From positions 1 to 64,000 of the forward strand of contig JAEEXE010000003.1 of NCBI GenBank assembly GCA_016291375.1: DNA of 64,000 nucleotides. Reading direction: 5' to 3'. Position 1 is the first letter of the stretch. Every line of letters starts with the position of its first letter. The notes beneath the pieces are model-generated. The model was not told the origin of the DNA and did not search any database. It saw only the letters and a program-made list of their open reading frames with translations. The translations under genes were made by a program, and so were the position numbers. This document shows positions 44,385 through 53,045 of the stretch, piece by piece. This DNA is from Butyrivibrio sp. GTDB taxonomy: Bacteria > Bacillota > Clostridia > Lachnospirales > Lachnospiraceae.

Positions 44385-45539
44385 TTAAATCTTACCCTTT
44401 AAGTGATATACATAAGCAAGAACTTCGGCAACTGCCTTATATAATTCAGGCGGTACCATCTCCCCTACTTCGACATTGGCATAAAGCATTCGGGCAAGTG
44501 GCTTGTTTTCAACAATTTCTACATCATTTTCTTTAGCAAGCTCTTTAATCTTCTGAGCAACATAATCCGCACCCTTTGCTACAACAATGGGAGCATCTGC
44601 TTCCTCTGCATCATACTTAACAGCTACAGCATAGTGAGTAGGGTTAGTGATAACAACATCAGCCTGAGGTATCTGCTGCATCATACGTCTTCTGGAAGCT
44701 TCCATCATCCTTCTCTTCTGAGCTGATTTAACCTCCGGACTTCCTTCTGAATTCTTGAACTCGTCCTTTACTTCCTGCTTGGTCATCATCATATCTTTTC
44801 TGAATTTACGTTTCTGATAAATAAAATCGGCAAAAGCTATTACCATGTAAGCTACAGCAATCCTGGTACCAAGGTCAAAAATCAGATTACCCATAAGACC
44901 AATGGCGCTCTTTAAGGGGATGTCATATAAAAGAAACAATGACTCGGTTCTTGCCTTAAAGAAGGTGTAGATCACAACTCCCATAAGAGCCAGTTTAAGC
45001 AGTGATTTCGCAAGTTCAAAAAGCTTCCTGGTTGAAAAGATCTTTTTCATTCCGGAAACCGGATTGAGCTTGGACAGCTTAGGCTGCAATGGTTTACTTG
45101 TAGGCTTATAACCAACCTGAATATAATCGCAGATAAAAGCTACCAAAAAACCTACGATAAAAAACGGAGAGCACAGGAATAAAAGCGATAACATAGCATT
45201 CTTAACTATAGCGCTTAAAGTCGCTACAGGAAGAAAGCCATCATAAGTCCTTGCCACATTGGGTATATCATTATAGACCCTTTCAAATATCATGTGGAAG
45301 TTCGCTCCCATCACTGCATAAAAAAGCCTTAAAATAATAAAAAGTGCAAGCAAACTAAAGGCTGTCGCCACTTCCTGGCTCTTGGCAACCTGGCCTTCTT
45401 TTCTTGCATCATCCAGCTTTTTGGCTGTAGGCTCCTCGGTCTTCTCAGCACCATTGGCATCCTCAGCAAAAAACTGCAGATCATATGCTATTAGTAGCGG
45501 CCTTAATTCAACATCATCCGCTTTGCATACTGTATACAA
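44385..45539 (-). CDS. flhB: Flagellar export switch protein FlhB
   Basis: 384 residues from TTG 45539. Four membrane segments and the cytosolic autocleavage motif NPTH in VVITNPTHYAVAV, the switch from hook to filament export. No ATG is in frame ahead of the conserved segment (DLQFFAE...KTEEPTAKK), so the start is doubtful: TTG at 45539 overlaps fliR by 26 bases, while GTT, TTA, ATA and CTG codons lie between it and the conserved part. The gene itself is intact. Confidence 0.9.
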   Translation of the reverse strand: MYTVCKADDVELRPLLIAYDLQFFAEDANGAEKTEEPTAKKLDDARKEGQVAKSQEVATAFSLLALFIILRLFYAVMGANFHMIFERVYNDIPNVARTYDGFLPVATLSAIVKNAMLSLLFLCSPFFIVGFLVAFICDYIQVGYKPTSKPLQPKLSKLNPVSGMKKIFSTRKLFELAKSLLKLALMGVVIYTFFKARTESLFLLYDIPLKSAIGLMGNLIFDLGTRIAVAYMVIAFADFIYQKRKFRKDMMMTKQEVKDEFKNSEGSPEVKSAQKRRMMEASRRRMMQQIPQADVVITNPTHYAVAVKYDAEEADAPIVVAKGADYVAQKIKELAKENDVEIVENKPLARMLYANVEVGEMVPPELYKAVAEVLAYVYHLKGKI

Positions 45540-46299
45540 AGTTATGCATCAGCTCCTTTATATTTATAAAAATAAAGTTGGAGGCATCTCCAAGCATTGA
45601 TACCGTGATCAGCATAACCATAAGTCCGATAACGATCTTAATCTGAATACCTACAGAGAACATGTTCATCTGCGGGGAAACCTTAGCAAGTATGCCCAAA
45701 ATAACATTGGTAATAAAAGTAATAATAAAGATCGGTAAGCTTATTCTAAAACCGATAACAATATAATCCCGAAGGAACAAAACAATTGAATTGAGCATCC
45801 TATCTGCGTGAATAACCGCACCGTTGATAGGTATAAGTGTAAATGTATCCACCATGGCACTTAGTATGAATCTATACATTCCAGATAGCAAAAGAGCTAC
45901 AGTAAGTACCTGTGAATACAGGGATCCGGTAATAGTTACCTGCTGATTGGTTGCAGGATCAAACAAGTTGACCATGGAAAGACCAATCTGCATATCAACG
46001 ATCTGACCCGCGAAATTAACTATCATCTCGCTAAGCTGAACCGCATAGCCTATAAGAAAGCCTGTAATAACCTCTTTTAACACGATAACTGTGTACCCTA
46101 TGATCGTGTTATAGGATGGCGGATAAAATGGTGCAGCTCCGTAAACAAGTATAGAAAGCATAATTCCAAATCCTACTTTTACAAGATTCGGAGTCTGCCT
46201 TCCACCAAAGAACGGACAAACAAATATAAAGCTTGTAATCCTCGTAAGTATCAAAAGAAATACTTCAAGGTCGCCGTAGCTAAAAGAATAATCGATCAT
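45514..46299 (-). CDS. fliR: Flagellar export gate protein FliR
   Basis: 261 residues, six membrane segments, with the FliR signature regions (LLILTRITSFIFVCPFFGG; FAGQIVDMQIGLSM). It forms the export channel with FliP and FliQ. GGGATAAACAG precedes the ATG. Overlaps the tentative flhB start. Confidence 0.95.
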   Translation of the reverse strand: MIDYSFSYGDLEVFLLILTRITSFIFVCPFFGGRQTPNLVKVGFGIMLSILVYGAAPFYPPSYNTIIGYTVIVLKEVITGFLIGYAVQLSEMIVNFAGQIVDMQIGLSMVNLFDPATNQQVTITGSLYSQVLTVALLLSGMYRFILSAMVDTFTLIPINGAVIHADRMLNSIVLFLRDYIVIGFRISLPIFIITFITNVILGILAKVSPQMNMFSVGIQIKIVIGLMVMLITVSMLGDASNFIFINIKELMHNFVYSMQSG

Positions 46300-46314
46300 C
46301 TGTTTATCCCATCA

Positions 46315-46587
46315 CTAGCGGACATACTGTGAAAAATCCGACCAAAGAGTTGTTATATAGCCGGAAAGTTCCGTAAGCATCCAGTTTCCTATCAGCATGA
46401 TCATAACGAATACGCCGATAACCTTAGGCACAAAAGTAAGGGTCTGCTCCTGAATGGAAGTAACGGTCTGAAATATCGAAATTACAAGACCGATTATCAT
46501 TGAAGTCAGCAGAACGGGAAGAGACATCTTGATAACAAGAAAAAGCGCTCCGTTTACAATTGTATTGATATCAGACATTGTGATCAT
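46315..46587 (-). CDS. fliQ: Flagellar export gate protein FliQ
   Basis: 90 residues with two membrane helices and the conserved TSIQEQTLTFVPK. ATG at 46587 is supported by AGGAGG eight bases upstream. It sits in the canonical order fliP-fliQ-fliR. Confidence 0.96.
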   Translation of the reverse strand: MITMSDINTIVNGALFLVIKMSLPVLLTSMIIGLVISIFQTVTSIQEQTLTFVPKVIGVFVMIMLIGNWMLTELSGYITTLWSDFSQYVR

Positions 46588-46610
46588 ATAAGTCTCCTCC
46601 TTTCCCTATA

Positions 46611-47555
46611 CTAGTAAAATGACTTAACAAGATTGCCTATGATAAGACTCCATCCATCAGCAAGAACAAATAACAATATTTTAAACGGCATGGATATTGT
46701 GGTAGGCGGCAGCATCATCATACCCATACTCATGAGAACCGATGCTACAACCATATCAATTACAATAAACGGTACATATATCAAAAAGCCGATGATAAAG
46801 GCTGTTCTAAGCTCGCTGACAATAAAACTCGGAATAAGGACAACGTTTGGAATGCTCTCAAGTTCCCCATCCCATTCGATATTATCTATCTCCATAAAGA
46901 GTCTGACGTCCTTGGTCTGAGTCTGACCATACATAAACTGTCTGAAAGGATCCATCGCCTTATCCATGAACTCTTTCTGCTCTATCTCACCGTTTTCAAA
47001 AGGAATAACCGCCTCATTATAGGCTTGTGTAAGAGTTGGCTGCATAATGAAAAGAGTCATGAAAAGAGCTATACCTATCATGACAATATTAGGCGGCGAA
47101 GTCTGAGTACCTATCGCCGTTCTTGTAAAATGAAGTACGATGATGATTCTTGTAAAAGAAGTCATCATAACAATAAGTGTCGGCGCAAGAGAAATAAGCG
47201 TCAAGGTAATGAGTATCCTCAAAGCGCCGTTAAGAGAGCCATTGCCGTTATCATAGGTGACAGTTACGGTATTGGCTATATTAAGTTTCTTAAGATCATC
47301 TGAATCTTCAGAAGTTCCGGGATCTGTTATGTTGGTCCTCTCATGCTGTGTTCCCGTAAGATTAGAATCTCTGTCAGTAGTAGGATCAGTAGGTGTGGTG
47401 CTCTCTACAATATTCTCCGTAGCATGAACGCTGACAGGAATGGCAAATCCAAGAAAAGCAGATAAAATCACTGTAAGAGTGACACAAATAAGGCACTTTT
47501 TAATCTGTGCCACCAGATATTTATTATTTTTTATGTCTCCCCACTTCATTCTCAT
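46611..47555 (-). CDS. fliP: Flagellar export gate protein FliP
   Basis: 314 residues. An N-terminal signal-like hydrophobic segment (~22-40) is followed by an unusually long polar Thr/Asp stretch (~50-95), then the conserved core: LTLISLAPTLIVMMTSFTRI and the RQFMYGQT and LPPTTISMPFK motifs. Five-protomer FliP forms the channel base. The start overlaps the end of fliO closely. Confidence 0.95.
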   Translation of the reverse strand: MRMKWGDIKNNKYLVAQIKKCLICVTLTVILSAFLGFAIPVSVHATENIVESTTPTDPTTDRDSNLTGTQHERTNITDPGTSEDSDDLKKLNIANTVTVTYDNGNGSLNGALRILITLTLISLAPTLIVMMTSFTRIIIVLHFTRTAIGTQTSPPNIVMIGIALFMTLFIMQPTLTQAYNEAVIPFENGEIEQKEFMDKAMDPFRQFMYGQTQTKDVRLFMEIDNIEWDGELESIPNVVLIPSFIVSELRTAFIIGFLIYVPFIVIDMVVASVLMSMGMMMLPPTTISMPFKILLFVLADGWSLIIGNLVKSFY

Positions 47556-47556
47556 A

Positions 47557-47895
47557 TTACTTCTTAATCTCGCCCTTTATTTTTTCAAGAACTTCTTTAA
47601 AACTTATATTGCTTTCAGGTTCTTCTTTTATCAAAAGAGAATCCTTATCAACTTCGCACAAAGCGGTAATCTCGTCTTTGCCGACGCCGATTGCCATATA
47701 CTTATCGCCAACCCTTATGATCTGTACATACTTGGTGGTAGAAATCCTTGAAGTCTCTATAACTTCAATATTACAGCCAATATTCTTGGTCTTCTGGTAT
47801 CCTGCCATCCATTTGGTGACATAATAAGTAAGAGCCAAGATCCCCACAAATATAATGAGTATCACGATAAATTGTAAATATGAATCACCGGACAT
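47557..47895 (-). CDS. fliO: Flagellar export accessory protein FliO/FliZ
   Basis: 112 residues. One N-terminal membrane helix (~9-27) and a FliO-type cytosolic domain (VIETSRISTTKYVQIIRVGD). It assists assembly of the FliP ring. GGAGAGAGCGGT precedes the ATG. It lies between fliY and fliP as usual. Confidence 0.85.
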   Translation of the reverse strand: MSGDSYLQFIVILIIFVGILALTYYVTKWMAGYQKTKNIGCNIEVIETSRISTTKYVQIIRVGDKYMAIGVGKDEITALCEVDKDSLLIKEEPESNISFKEVLEKIKGEIKK

Positions 47896-47915
47896 ACCGC
47901 TCTCTCCGAATAAAA

Positions 47916-49154
47916 TTACTGAACAATCTCTGTAACTCTGACACCAAAGCTTTCTTCGATAACCACTACTTCACCCTTGGCGACAAACTTACCGTTTACA
48001 AGTACATCTACAGGCTCACCGGCAACTTTATCAAGCTCAATGATGGTACCGGGAGCAAAATCAAGAATATCAGAGATAGGTTTAGCTGTTCTACCAAGCT
48101 CAACCGTAACCTCCAAAGGTACATCCTTGATAATACCGATATTCTCTCCTCCTGCCATAATGGTCGTTCCACCGGAAAAGGTCTGGAACTGAGCAGGTTG
48201 AATATTCATATTCATCATCTGAGGAGCCATCTGCATCTGAGGCATTGGCATTCCCATCTGAGGCATTCCCATCTGTGGCATAGGCTGTGCGCCCATAGCT
48301 GCGGGATCAGGTGCAGCCGCAGGAGCCGGTGCAGGTGCAGGGGCCGGCGCGGGTGCGGGAGCCGGTGCAGCAGCTGCTTCAGCATTCATCTCACCTGAAG
48401 TTTTATTATCAGCTGTAATAACCGTATCCTTAAGCTCTTTGGCAAATTCTACAGGATAGAGCTGCATAAGTGTGGAGTCCACAAGTTCTCCAACCTGCAT
48501 CTTAAATGATATCTTTACAAATGTACCTGTAAGGAAATCAGCAATATCCGAAGGATCGTCGTTGATCATATCAAGAACAGTCGCAGACGGAGGGCTGATA
48601 TCAACCTTAGAATTGATCATTGTAGAAAGAGATGTCGCAGCAGCACCCATCATCTGGTTCATTGCTTCAGAAATAGCTGAAAGCTGAAGCTCGCCAATCT
48701 CTCCCTCAATATTGGTACCGTCACCACCCATCATAAGATCGGTGATAACCATAACGTCGTGCTCTTTGAGGATAAGAATATTGGTTCCGTCAAGTCCCTG
48801 AGTATATTTGATCTGAATAAAAACGCAAGGTCTCTCATAGTTATTGATTACATTCTCCCAGTTAGCAAGCTCTACCTGAGGTGTTGTAATGTTAACCTTC
48901 TGATTAACCAGAGAATAAAGCGTTGTAGCGGACGAACCCATGCTGATATTAGCTACCTCGCCAATAGCATCCTTCTCTGAATCAGTAAGAAGTGATTCGT
49001 CTATCTCCCCACTTCCTACAGCCTGTGCAGGAGCCGCAGGTTCCGGAGCAGCACCGGCATCAGGCGCATCCGCAGCGGGAGCATCCGAACCGGCTGAGGT
49101 ATCCATACCGGATAACAAAGCATTTATTTCATCTTGAGATAACATTCCATCCAT
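47916..49154 (-). CDS. fliY: Flagellar switch protein FliY (CheC-like phosphatase fused to FliN)
   Basis: 412 residues. An N-terminal CheY-P-binding segment (MLSQDEINALLSGMD) and acidic/Ala/Pro linker precede two CheC-type phosphatase motifs (EVANISMGSSATTL, EAMNQMMGAAATSL). A long low-complexity Pro-Ala then Met/Gly/Gln-rich linker (~255-320) leads to the SpoA/FliN domain (VPLEVTVELGRTAKP onwards). It dephosphorylates CheY-P at the C-ring. The GGAG is only one base from ATG 49154; ATG 49145 is spaced better and may be the true start. Confidence 0.95.
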   Translation of the reverse strand: MDGMLSQDEINALLSGMDTSAGSDAPAADAPDAGAAPEPAAPAQAVGSGEIDESLLTDSEKDAIGEVANISMGSSATTLYSLVNQKVNITTPQVELANWENVINNYERPCVFIQIKYTQGLDGTNILILKEHDVMVITDLMMGGDGTNIEGEIGELQLSAISEAMNQMMGAAATSLSTMINSKVDISPPSATVLDMINDDPSDIADFLTGTFVKISFKMQVGELVDSTLMQLYPVEFAKELKDTVITADNKTSGEMNAEAAAAPAPAPAPAPAPAPAPAAAPDPAAMGAQPMPQMGMPQMGMPMPQMQMAPQMMNMNIQPAQFQTFSGGTTIMAGGENIGIIKDVPLEVTVELGRTAKPISDILDFAPGTIIELDKVAGEPVDVLVNGKFVAKGEVVVIEESFGVRVTEIVQ

Positions 49155-49158
49155 GCTC

Positions 49159-50142
49159 CTACTCTTCCTCCTCTCTTATAACCGACGTAATTCTGACGGC
49201 ATACTTATCTTTAGTGGTACCGGGTAAAGCAGTAAATTTGTACAGATTACCAACATATACCTGCATATCCGTGTTAACTCTGTTATCAAGTCTTATAATG
49301 TCGCCGGCCTGAAGATGTACAAAATCATTGACTGAGACATTACATTTGCCCAGGATTGCCTTTACAGGCACATCCACATGTTTAACCATTGATTCTATAT
49401 ACTCACCGAAGTTCTCATCTGTATTCTTCTGCATAGTGGAGAACCAGAACTTGGTATTGAGCTTGTCCATAACACTCTCAAGGGTGAAATAAGGAAGACA
49501 GACATTCATAAGTCCTTCCGTCTCACCTATCTTAATATTGAGAGTAACGATAGCGATCATATCAGTAGGTGATATTACCTGTGCAAACTGTGGATTGGTC
49601 TCAATCCTCTCCATAACAGGATTTATGGATACTACATTCTGCCAAGGCTCAACCATAAGCTGCATGCAGATCGTAACAAGCTTTTCTATAAGTGGCATCT
49701 CAATATCGGTGAAAGGTCTGGGTCTATCCAAGGTTCCTCCAGTACCTCCAAGCATTCTGTCGATAAAAGAAAAACCTATATTGGCCTGCAACTCCAAAAT
49801 AATGTTGCCCTGCAAAGGTAAAAAGCTTATAACTCCAAGTATTACAGGGTTTGATAAGGCGTTGCTAAACTCCGAGTATGTTACGGTCTCTGAATTGGCT
49901 ACCGTAACCACTACATTTTTTCGAAGATATAACGGCAATGTGGTGGATAGTAATCTTCCATAATGTTCGTAGATCATCTCAAGGGTACGAAGATGTTCCT
50001 TTGAGAACTTGGCAGGTCGTTTAAAGTCATAATCCTTGACTTTCTTTTCGTCCTGCGCCTGCATCTGATCTACGTCAAGTTCACCGCTGTTAAGTGCTGC
50101 CAACAGACCATCTATTTCATTTTGTGACAGTACTTCACTCAA
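49159..50142 (-). CDS. fliM: Flagellar switch protein FliM
   Basis: 327 residues. The N-terminal CheY-P-binding motif LSQNEIDGLLAAL, the middle domain (GGTGG, and FTDIEMPLIEKL) and the C-terminal SpoA domain (VDVPVKAILGKCNVSVNDF). It starts with TTG at 50142, supported by AAGGAGAACCAAA upstream. Adjacent to fliY. Confidence 0.97.
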   Translation of the reverse strand: MSEVLSQNEIDGLLAALNSGELDVDQMQAQDEKKVKDYDFKRPAKFSKEHLRTLEMIYEHYGRLLSTTLPLYLRKNVVVTVANSETVTYSEFSNALSNPVILGVISFLPLQGNIILELQANIGFSFIDRMLGGTGGTLDRPRPFTDIEMPLIEKLVTICMQLMVEPWQNVVSINPVMERIETNPQFAQVISPTDMIAIVTLNIKIGETEGLMNVCLPYFTLESVMDKLNTKFWFSTMQKNTDENFGEYIESMVKHVDVPVKAILGKCNVSVNDFVHLQAGDIIRLDNRVNTDMQVYVGNLYKFTALPGTTKDKYAVRITSVIREEEE

Positions 50143-50188
50143 TTTGGTTCTCCTTCCTCTGACATAATAAGATCAAATCAGATGATAA

Positions 50189-50728
50189 TTAGTTATACAA
50201 GGTGCTGCTGAATTGAACATCATAAATGAAGTTAGATCCATAAAGCGCTTGAACGCCTTCAAGAATCTCTGTTCTTGCAGCTTCTGTATCAGCCTGAAGT
50301 TCTTCCATTGTGTACTTGGAAAGAACATTGGTTATCTGAGATTTTACAAGTTCTCTTGTACCGGCAAGTGAATCGCTGGAGCCGTAAGTAGCATAATCAG
50401 GACTCGCTGTATTCATGGAGAAAACAACTTCTACAACAAGATAATGTGACTTGCTGTCAGCACCGGGTTTAAGATTGATAGTAAGCTTGTCCTGACCGGT
50501 AAAACCAAAAGTAGCAATATTGGAAACTTCTACAGTTCCGGTATTCTCAGGAGCAAAGCCTCCTCCAACTCCTCCGCTTGCTTCCAGCTCAAGAGCTGCT
50601 GCAATATCAGAAACAAGCTTGGCTGTCTGTGAATTGGTTGTCATAACAGATAAAAGCATAAAGCCCGTCATAGCAATATTAACAACCAAAAGCGCCAGAA
50701 TAATTATTGATAATAGATTCTTTTTCAT
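50189..50728 (-). CDS. fliL: Flagellar basal-body-associated protein FliL
   Basis: 179 residues. One N-terminal membrane helix (~5-27) and a periplasmic domain typical of FliL (HYLVVEVVFSMN..., ending with ILEGVQALYGS). It helps engage stators. Operon position between motB and fliM. The C-terminal domain is longer than minimal FliL and Gly-rich around 50. Confidence 0.85.
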   Translation of the reverse strand: MKKNLLSIIILALLVVNIAMTGFMLLSVMTTNSQTAKLVSDIAAALELEASGGVGGGFAPENTGTVEVSNIATFGFTGQDKLTINLKPGADSKSHYLVVEVVFSMNTASPDYATYGSSDSLAGTRELVKSQITNVLSKYTMEELQADTEAARTEILEGVQALYGSNFIYDVQFSSTLYN

Positions 50729-50748
50729 ATGGTTAAATCCCCCTCTTG

Positions 50749-51582
50749 TTAGTATGAAGAACTAAGTGGATTATAAATCTTGATCTCTACTCTTCTGTTA
50801 CGAGCTCTACCCTCATCGGTTGAGTTATCCGCAATAGGGCAATACTCGCCTCTTCCTGTATGAATAAGATTAGCAGGATCCAGATTGGTATTCTCAACAA
50901 GATAATAAAATACTGAAAGAGCTCTTCCTGAACTGAGTTCATCATTGTTGGAATACTTACCATTCGAAATCATGGGAACATTATCCGTATGACCTTCGAT
51001 CTCGATGGTACCGCCCGCATAAGTTTCAAGGATCTGTCCAAGCTTGTCTATGACAGGTATAGCATCCTCTTTAAGATAAGTCTTACCTGAGTCAAACAAT
51101 ATAGATCCCTGAACTGTAAGCTGTACATACTGGCTGGTATAATTAAGAGCAACATCATTTTGAAGTTGTTCCTCTTCAAGTGCTTTCTCAATCTCTTCCG
51201 CAAGCTCCTGGGAAGCCTCAAGTTGTTCTTCCTCAGCTGCTTCCATCAGCTCATGCTGATCCATGTCGCCAACCTTGGCTTCTTCCTGGTCAGAATCCTC
51301 TCCGCTCTGGGCAAGGCCCATGGAAGTAATATAACTTGAGAGCTCGGTAAGCTGTGATACACCGTCACCAATAAGTGCTCCCTGTCCGATCGCCATCTCA
51401 CCACCGGAGAAGATACCAAAAGCCGAACTAAAGGAAGCCGCAACTTCTTCAAACTTAGCCGCATCCATAGTTGACATGGAAAAGAGCAAAACGAAGAAGC
51501 ACAAAAGAAGATTCATAAGATCGCCAAACGTCGCGGTCCAGGCCGGAGCGCCGGGTTTTACTTCGTCCGCTTTTTTTGCCAT
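50749..51582 (-). CDS. motB: Flagellar stator protein MotB
   Basis: 277 residues. N-terminal membrane helix with the ion-binding Asp in FGDLMNLLLCFFVLLFSMS (~22), then a plug/linker, and the OmpA-like peptidoglycan-binding domain (EGHTDNVPM, then ALSVFYYLVE and GRGEYCP). The start overlaps the motA stop by one base (TAATG). Whether H+ or Na+ is used cannot be read. Confidence 0.95.
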   Translation of the reverse strand: MAKKADEVKPGAPAWTATFGDLMNLLLCFFVLLFSMSTMDAAKFEEVAASFSSAFGIFSGGEMAIGQGALIGDGVSQLTELSSYITSMGLAQSGEDSDQEEAKVGDMDQHELMEAAEEEQLEASQELAEEIEKALEEEQLQNDVALNYTSQYVQLTVQGSILFDSGKTYLKEDAIPVIDKLGQILETYAGGTIEIEGHTDNVPMISNGKYSNNDELSSGRALSVFYYLVENTNLDPANLIHTGRGEYCPIADNSTDEGRARNRRVEIKIYNPLSSSY

Positions 51583-52394
51583 TACTCAGCTCCTCCTTCG
51601 TTTCCTCCTCCGCCGTTGTCAGCTTCATAAGCAGCTCTGTCACCGGGTGAAAGGAATGATTTAAGCTTTTCTTCGGTAACACGTGGGTTCTCTCCTGCCT
51701 GTATGGAAAGAAGGCCCTCAATAACTATACTCTTGGACATGTATTCTGCATCACTTCTGGCTTTAAGCTTATTGGAAGCCGGGAAGCAGAACCAGTTAGC
51801 AAGAATAGAACCATACAAAGTAGTGATAAGAGCAACCGCCATGGAAGGTCCGATCTTGGAGGCGTCACTCATATCATTAAGCATATTAACAAGTCCTATA
51901 AGGGTACCGATCATACCCCAGGCAGGACCCTGTGCAGCAATATCTTCAAATACTCCGTAATTGGATTTGTGTCTTGCGGCCATAGAATCTATCTCAGCCT
52001 CTAAGATACTCTTAACAAGTTCAGGCTCAGTACCGTCGACGATGAGCATAACGCCCTTCTTCATGAAATCGTCATCCAGATTGCCTGCAGCTTCTTCCAG
52101 TGCAAGAAGACCTTCCTTACGTGCTGTATTGGACAGGTCTATGATTTGTTTAATGAGACCTTTGGTATCCGCGCCGGCGGAAACCTTAAAGATCATAAGA
52201 TAGCTCTTAAGAGCTCCTACATATTGCGGAATGGTTCTTGAAGCAAGAACCGCCATGTTAGAACCACCAATCGTGATAAGAAGTGAAGGCACATCAACAA
52301 AGTTGCCTACAGTCGAAATACCACCGGATGTGATAATACCCAGCAGCATCAGGACTACACCCATAACTACACCGATAATTGACGCAATATCCAC
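51582..52394 (-). CDS. motA: Flagellar stator protein MotA
   Basis: 270 residues. Four membrane segments with the cytosolic loop between TM2 and TM3. Characteristic GGSNMAVLASR near the start and WGMIGTLIGLVNML. It starts with GTG at 52394 (GAGGGG eight bases upstream). The end carries a Gly/Asn-rich tail. It follows the short flbD gene by 25 bases and overlaps motB. Confidence 0.95.
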   Translation of the reverse strand: MDIASIIGVVMGVVLMLLGIITSGGISTVGNFVDVPSLLITIGGSNMAVLASRTIPQYVGALKSYLMIFKVSAGADTKGLIKQIIDLSNTARKEGLLALEEAAGNLDDDFMKKGVMLIVDGTEPELVKSILEAEIDSMAARHKSNYGVFEDIAAQGPAWGMIGTLIGLVNMLNDMSDASKIGPSMAVALITTLYGSILANWFCFPASNKLKARSDAEYMSKSIVIEGLLSIQAGENPRVTEEKLKSFLSPGDRAAYEADNGGGGNEGGAE

Positions 52395-52419
52395 AGCATT
52401 TACCCCTCATCTGAAAAAA

Positions 52420-52599
52420 TTATTGTCTACCGTTGATCATAGTGTATATTTCTTCAAGCTTTTCTTTTACCAAAAGCTTGCGTCCGGTCGTGAGAATAAT
52501 AACAGTATCCGGATTGGCCTCTACGCTTTCGATGGCAGCCGTATTGATAAGAATCTTTCTTGTATCAAGTTTGGTAAGCTCGATGATACCTGTATTCAT
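52420..52599 (-). CDS. flbD: FlbD/SwrD family flagellar protein
   Basis: 59 residues: it starts MNTGIIELTKLDTRKILINT and ends with EEIYTMINGRQ, the standard FlbD (SwrD) pattern. The family occurs immediately upstream of motA-type stators in many Firmicutes and increases stator power in B. subtilis. AAAGGCGAT precedes the ATG. It was found by translating the gap upstream of motA by hand. Confidence 0.92.
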   Translation of the reverse strand: MNTGIIELTKLDTRKILINTAAIESVEANPDTVIILTTGRKLLVKEKLEEIYTMINGRQ

Positions 52600-52975
52600 A
52601 TCGCCTTTCGCAACAAAATTTCATTTTGGAATGAAATTTTAGTATTAAAATTGAAATTTTATTTCCAGATACTTATATTTTACCACTTTTCGCTTCTGAA
52701 ATCTCGTATTTACGTTTACCAACAAGATGGTTTTGAATTAATATTTCAATATTTGATACATGAAACTGAAATAAAAATTCAAGAATGTATCATCAAAAGC
52801 AAATATGTGCCACAAAAGCCTGTTTCAATAGGTTGCTATAGAAAAACAATCAAAAATATACGTTTACCCATAAAAAGACATAGTACTACATATTGTGGTA
52901 TTTTATTTATTGTAACACATTTTTTTGTATAGTACAGTACAAAAAACAATATTTGTTTGCAAGAGTTGTTAAGAT
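52600..52975 (-). promoter_or_regulatory. AT-rich upstream region of flbD-mot with hairpin and repeated motif
   Basis: No gene on either strand is convincing in this 376-base gap. Two things stand out: a perfect 11-bp hairpin, AAAATTTCATT with AATGAAATTTT (52615-52640), ending about ten bases before the flbD ribosome site; and TACGTTTACC present twice in the same orientation (52711-52720, 52859-52868). The flgE terminator lies upstream, so a promoter for flbD-motAB must be here, but I found no confident -35/-10. Confidence 0.4.
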
Positions 52976-53014
52976 AACAAAAAATCCCCTACCTCCGACA
53001 GAAAGGTAGGGGAT
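52976..53014 (-). terminator. Rho-independent terminator of flgE
   Basis: ATCCCCTACCT (minus strand, 53004-53014) pairs perfectly with AGGTAGGGGAT (52984-52994), followed by TTTTTTG. It separates the hook genes from flbD-mot. Confidence 0.93.
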
Positions 53015-53045
53015 AAATAACTTTGCCTATGAAGTTTAAAAACTA

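Noticed and set aside
52231-52932. Plus-strand reading frame of about 230 codons across motA, flbD and the following gap
   Set aside because: It runs antisense to motA and flbD, both well supported, and its product is low-complexity with no recognisable domain or ribosome site.
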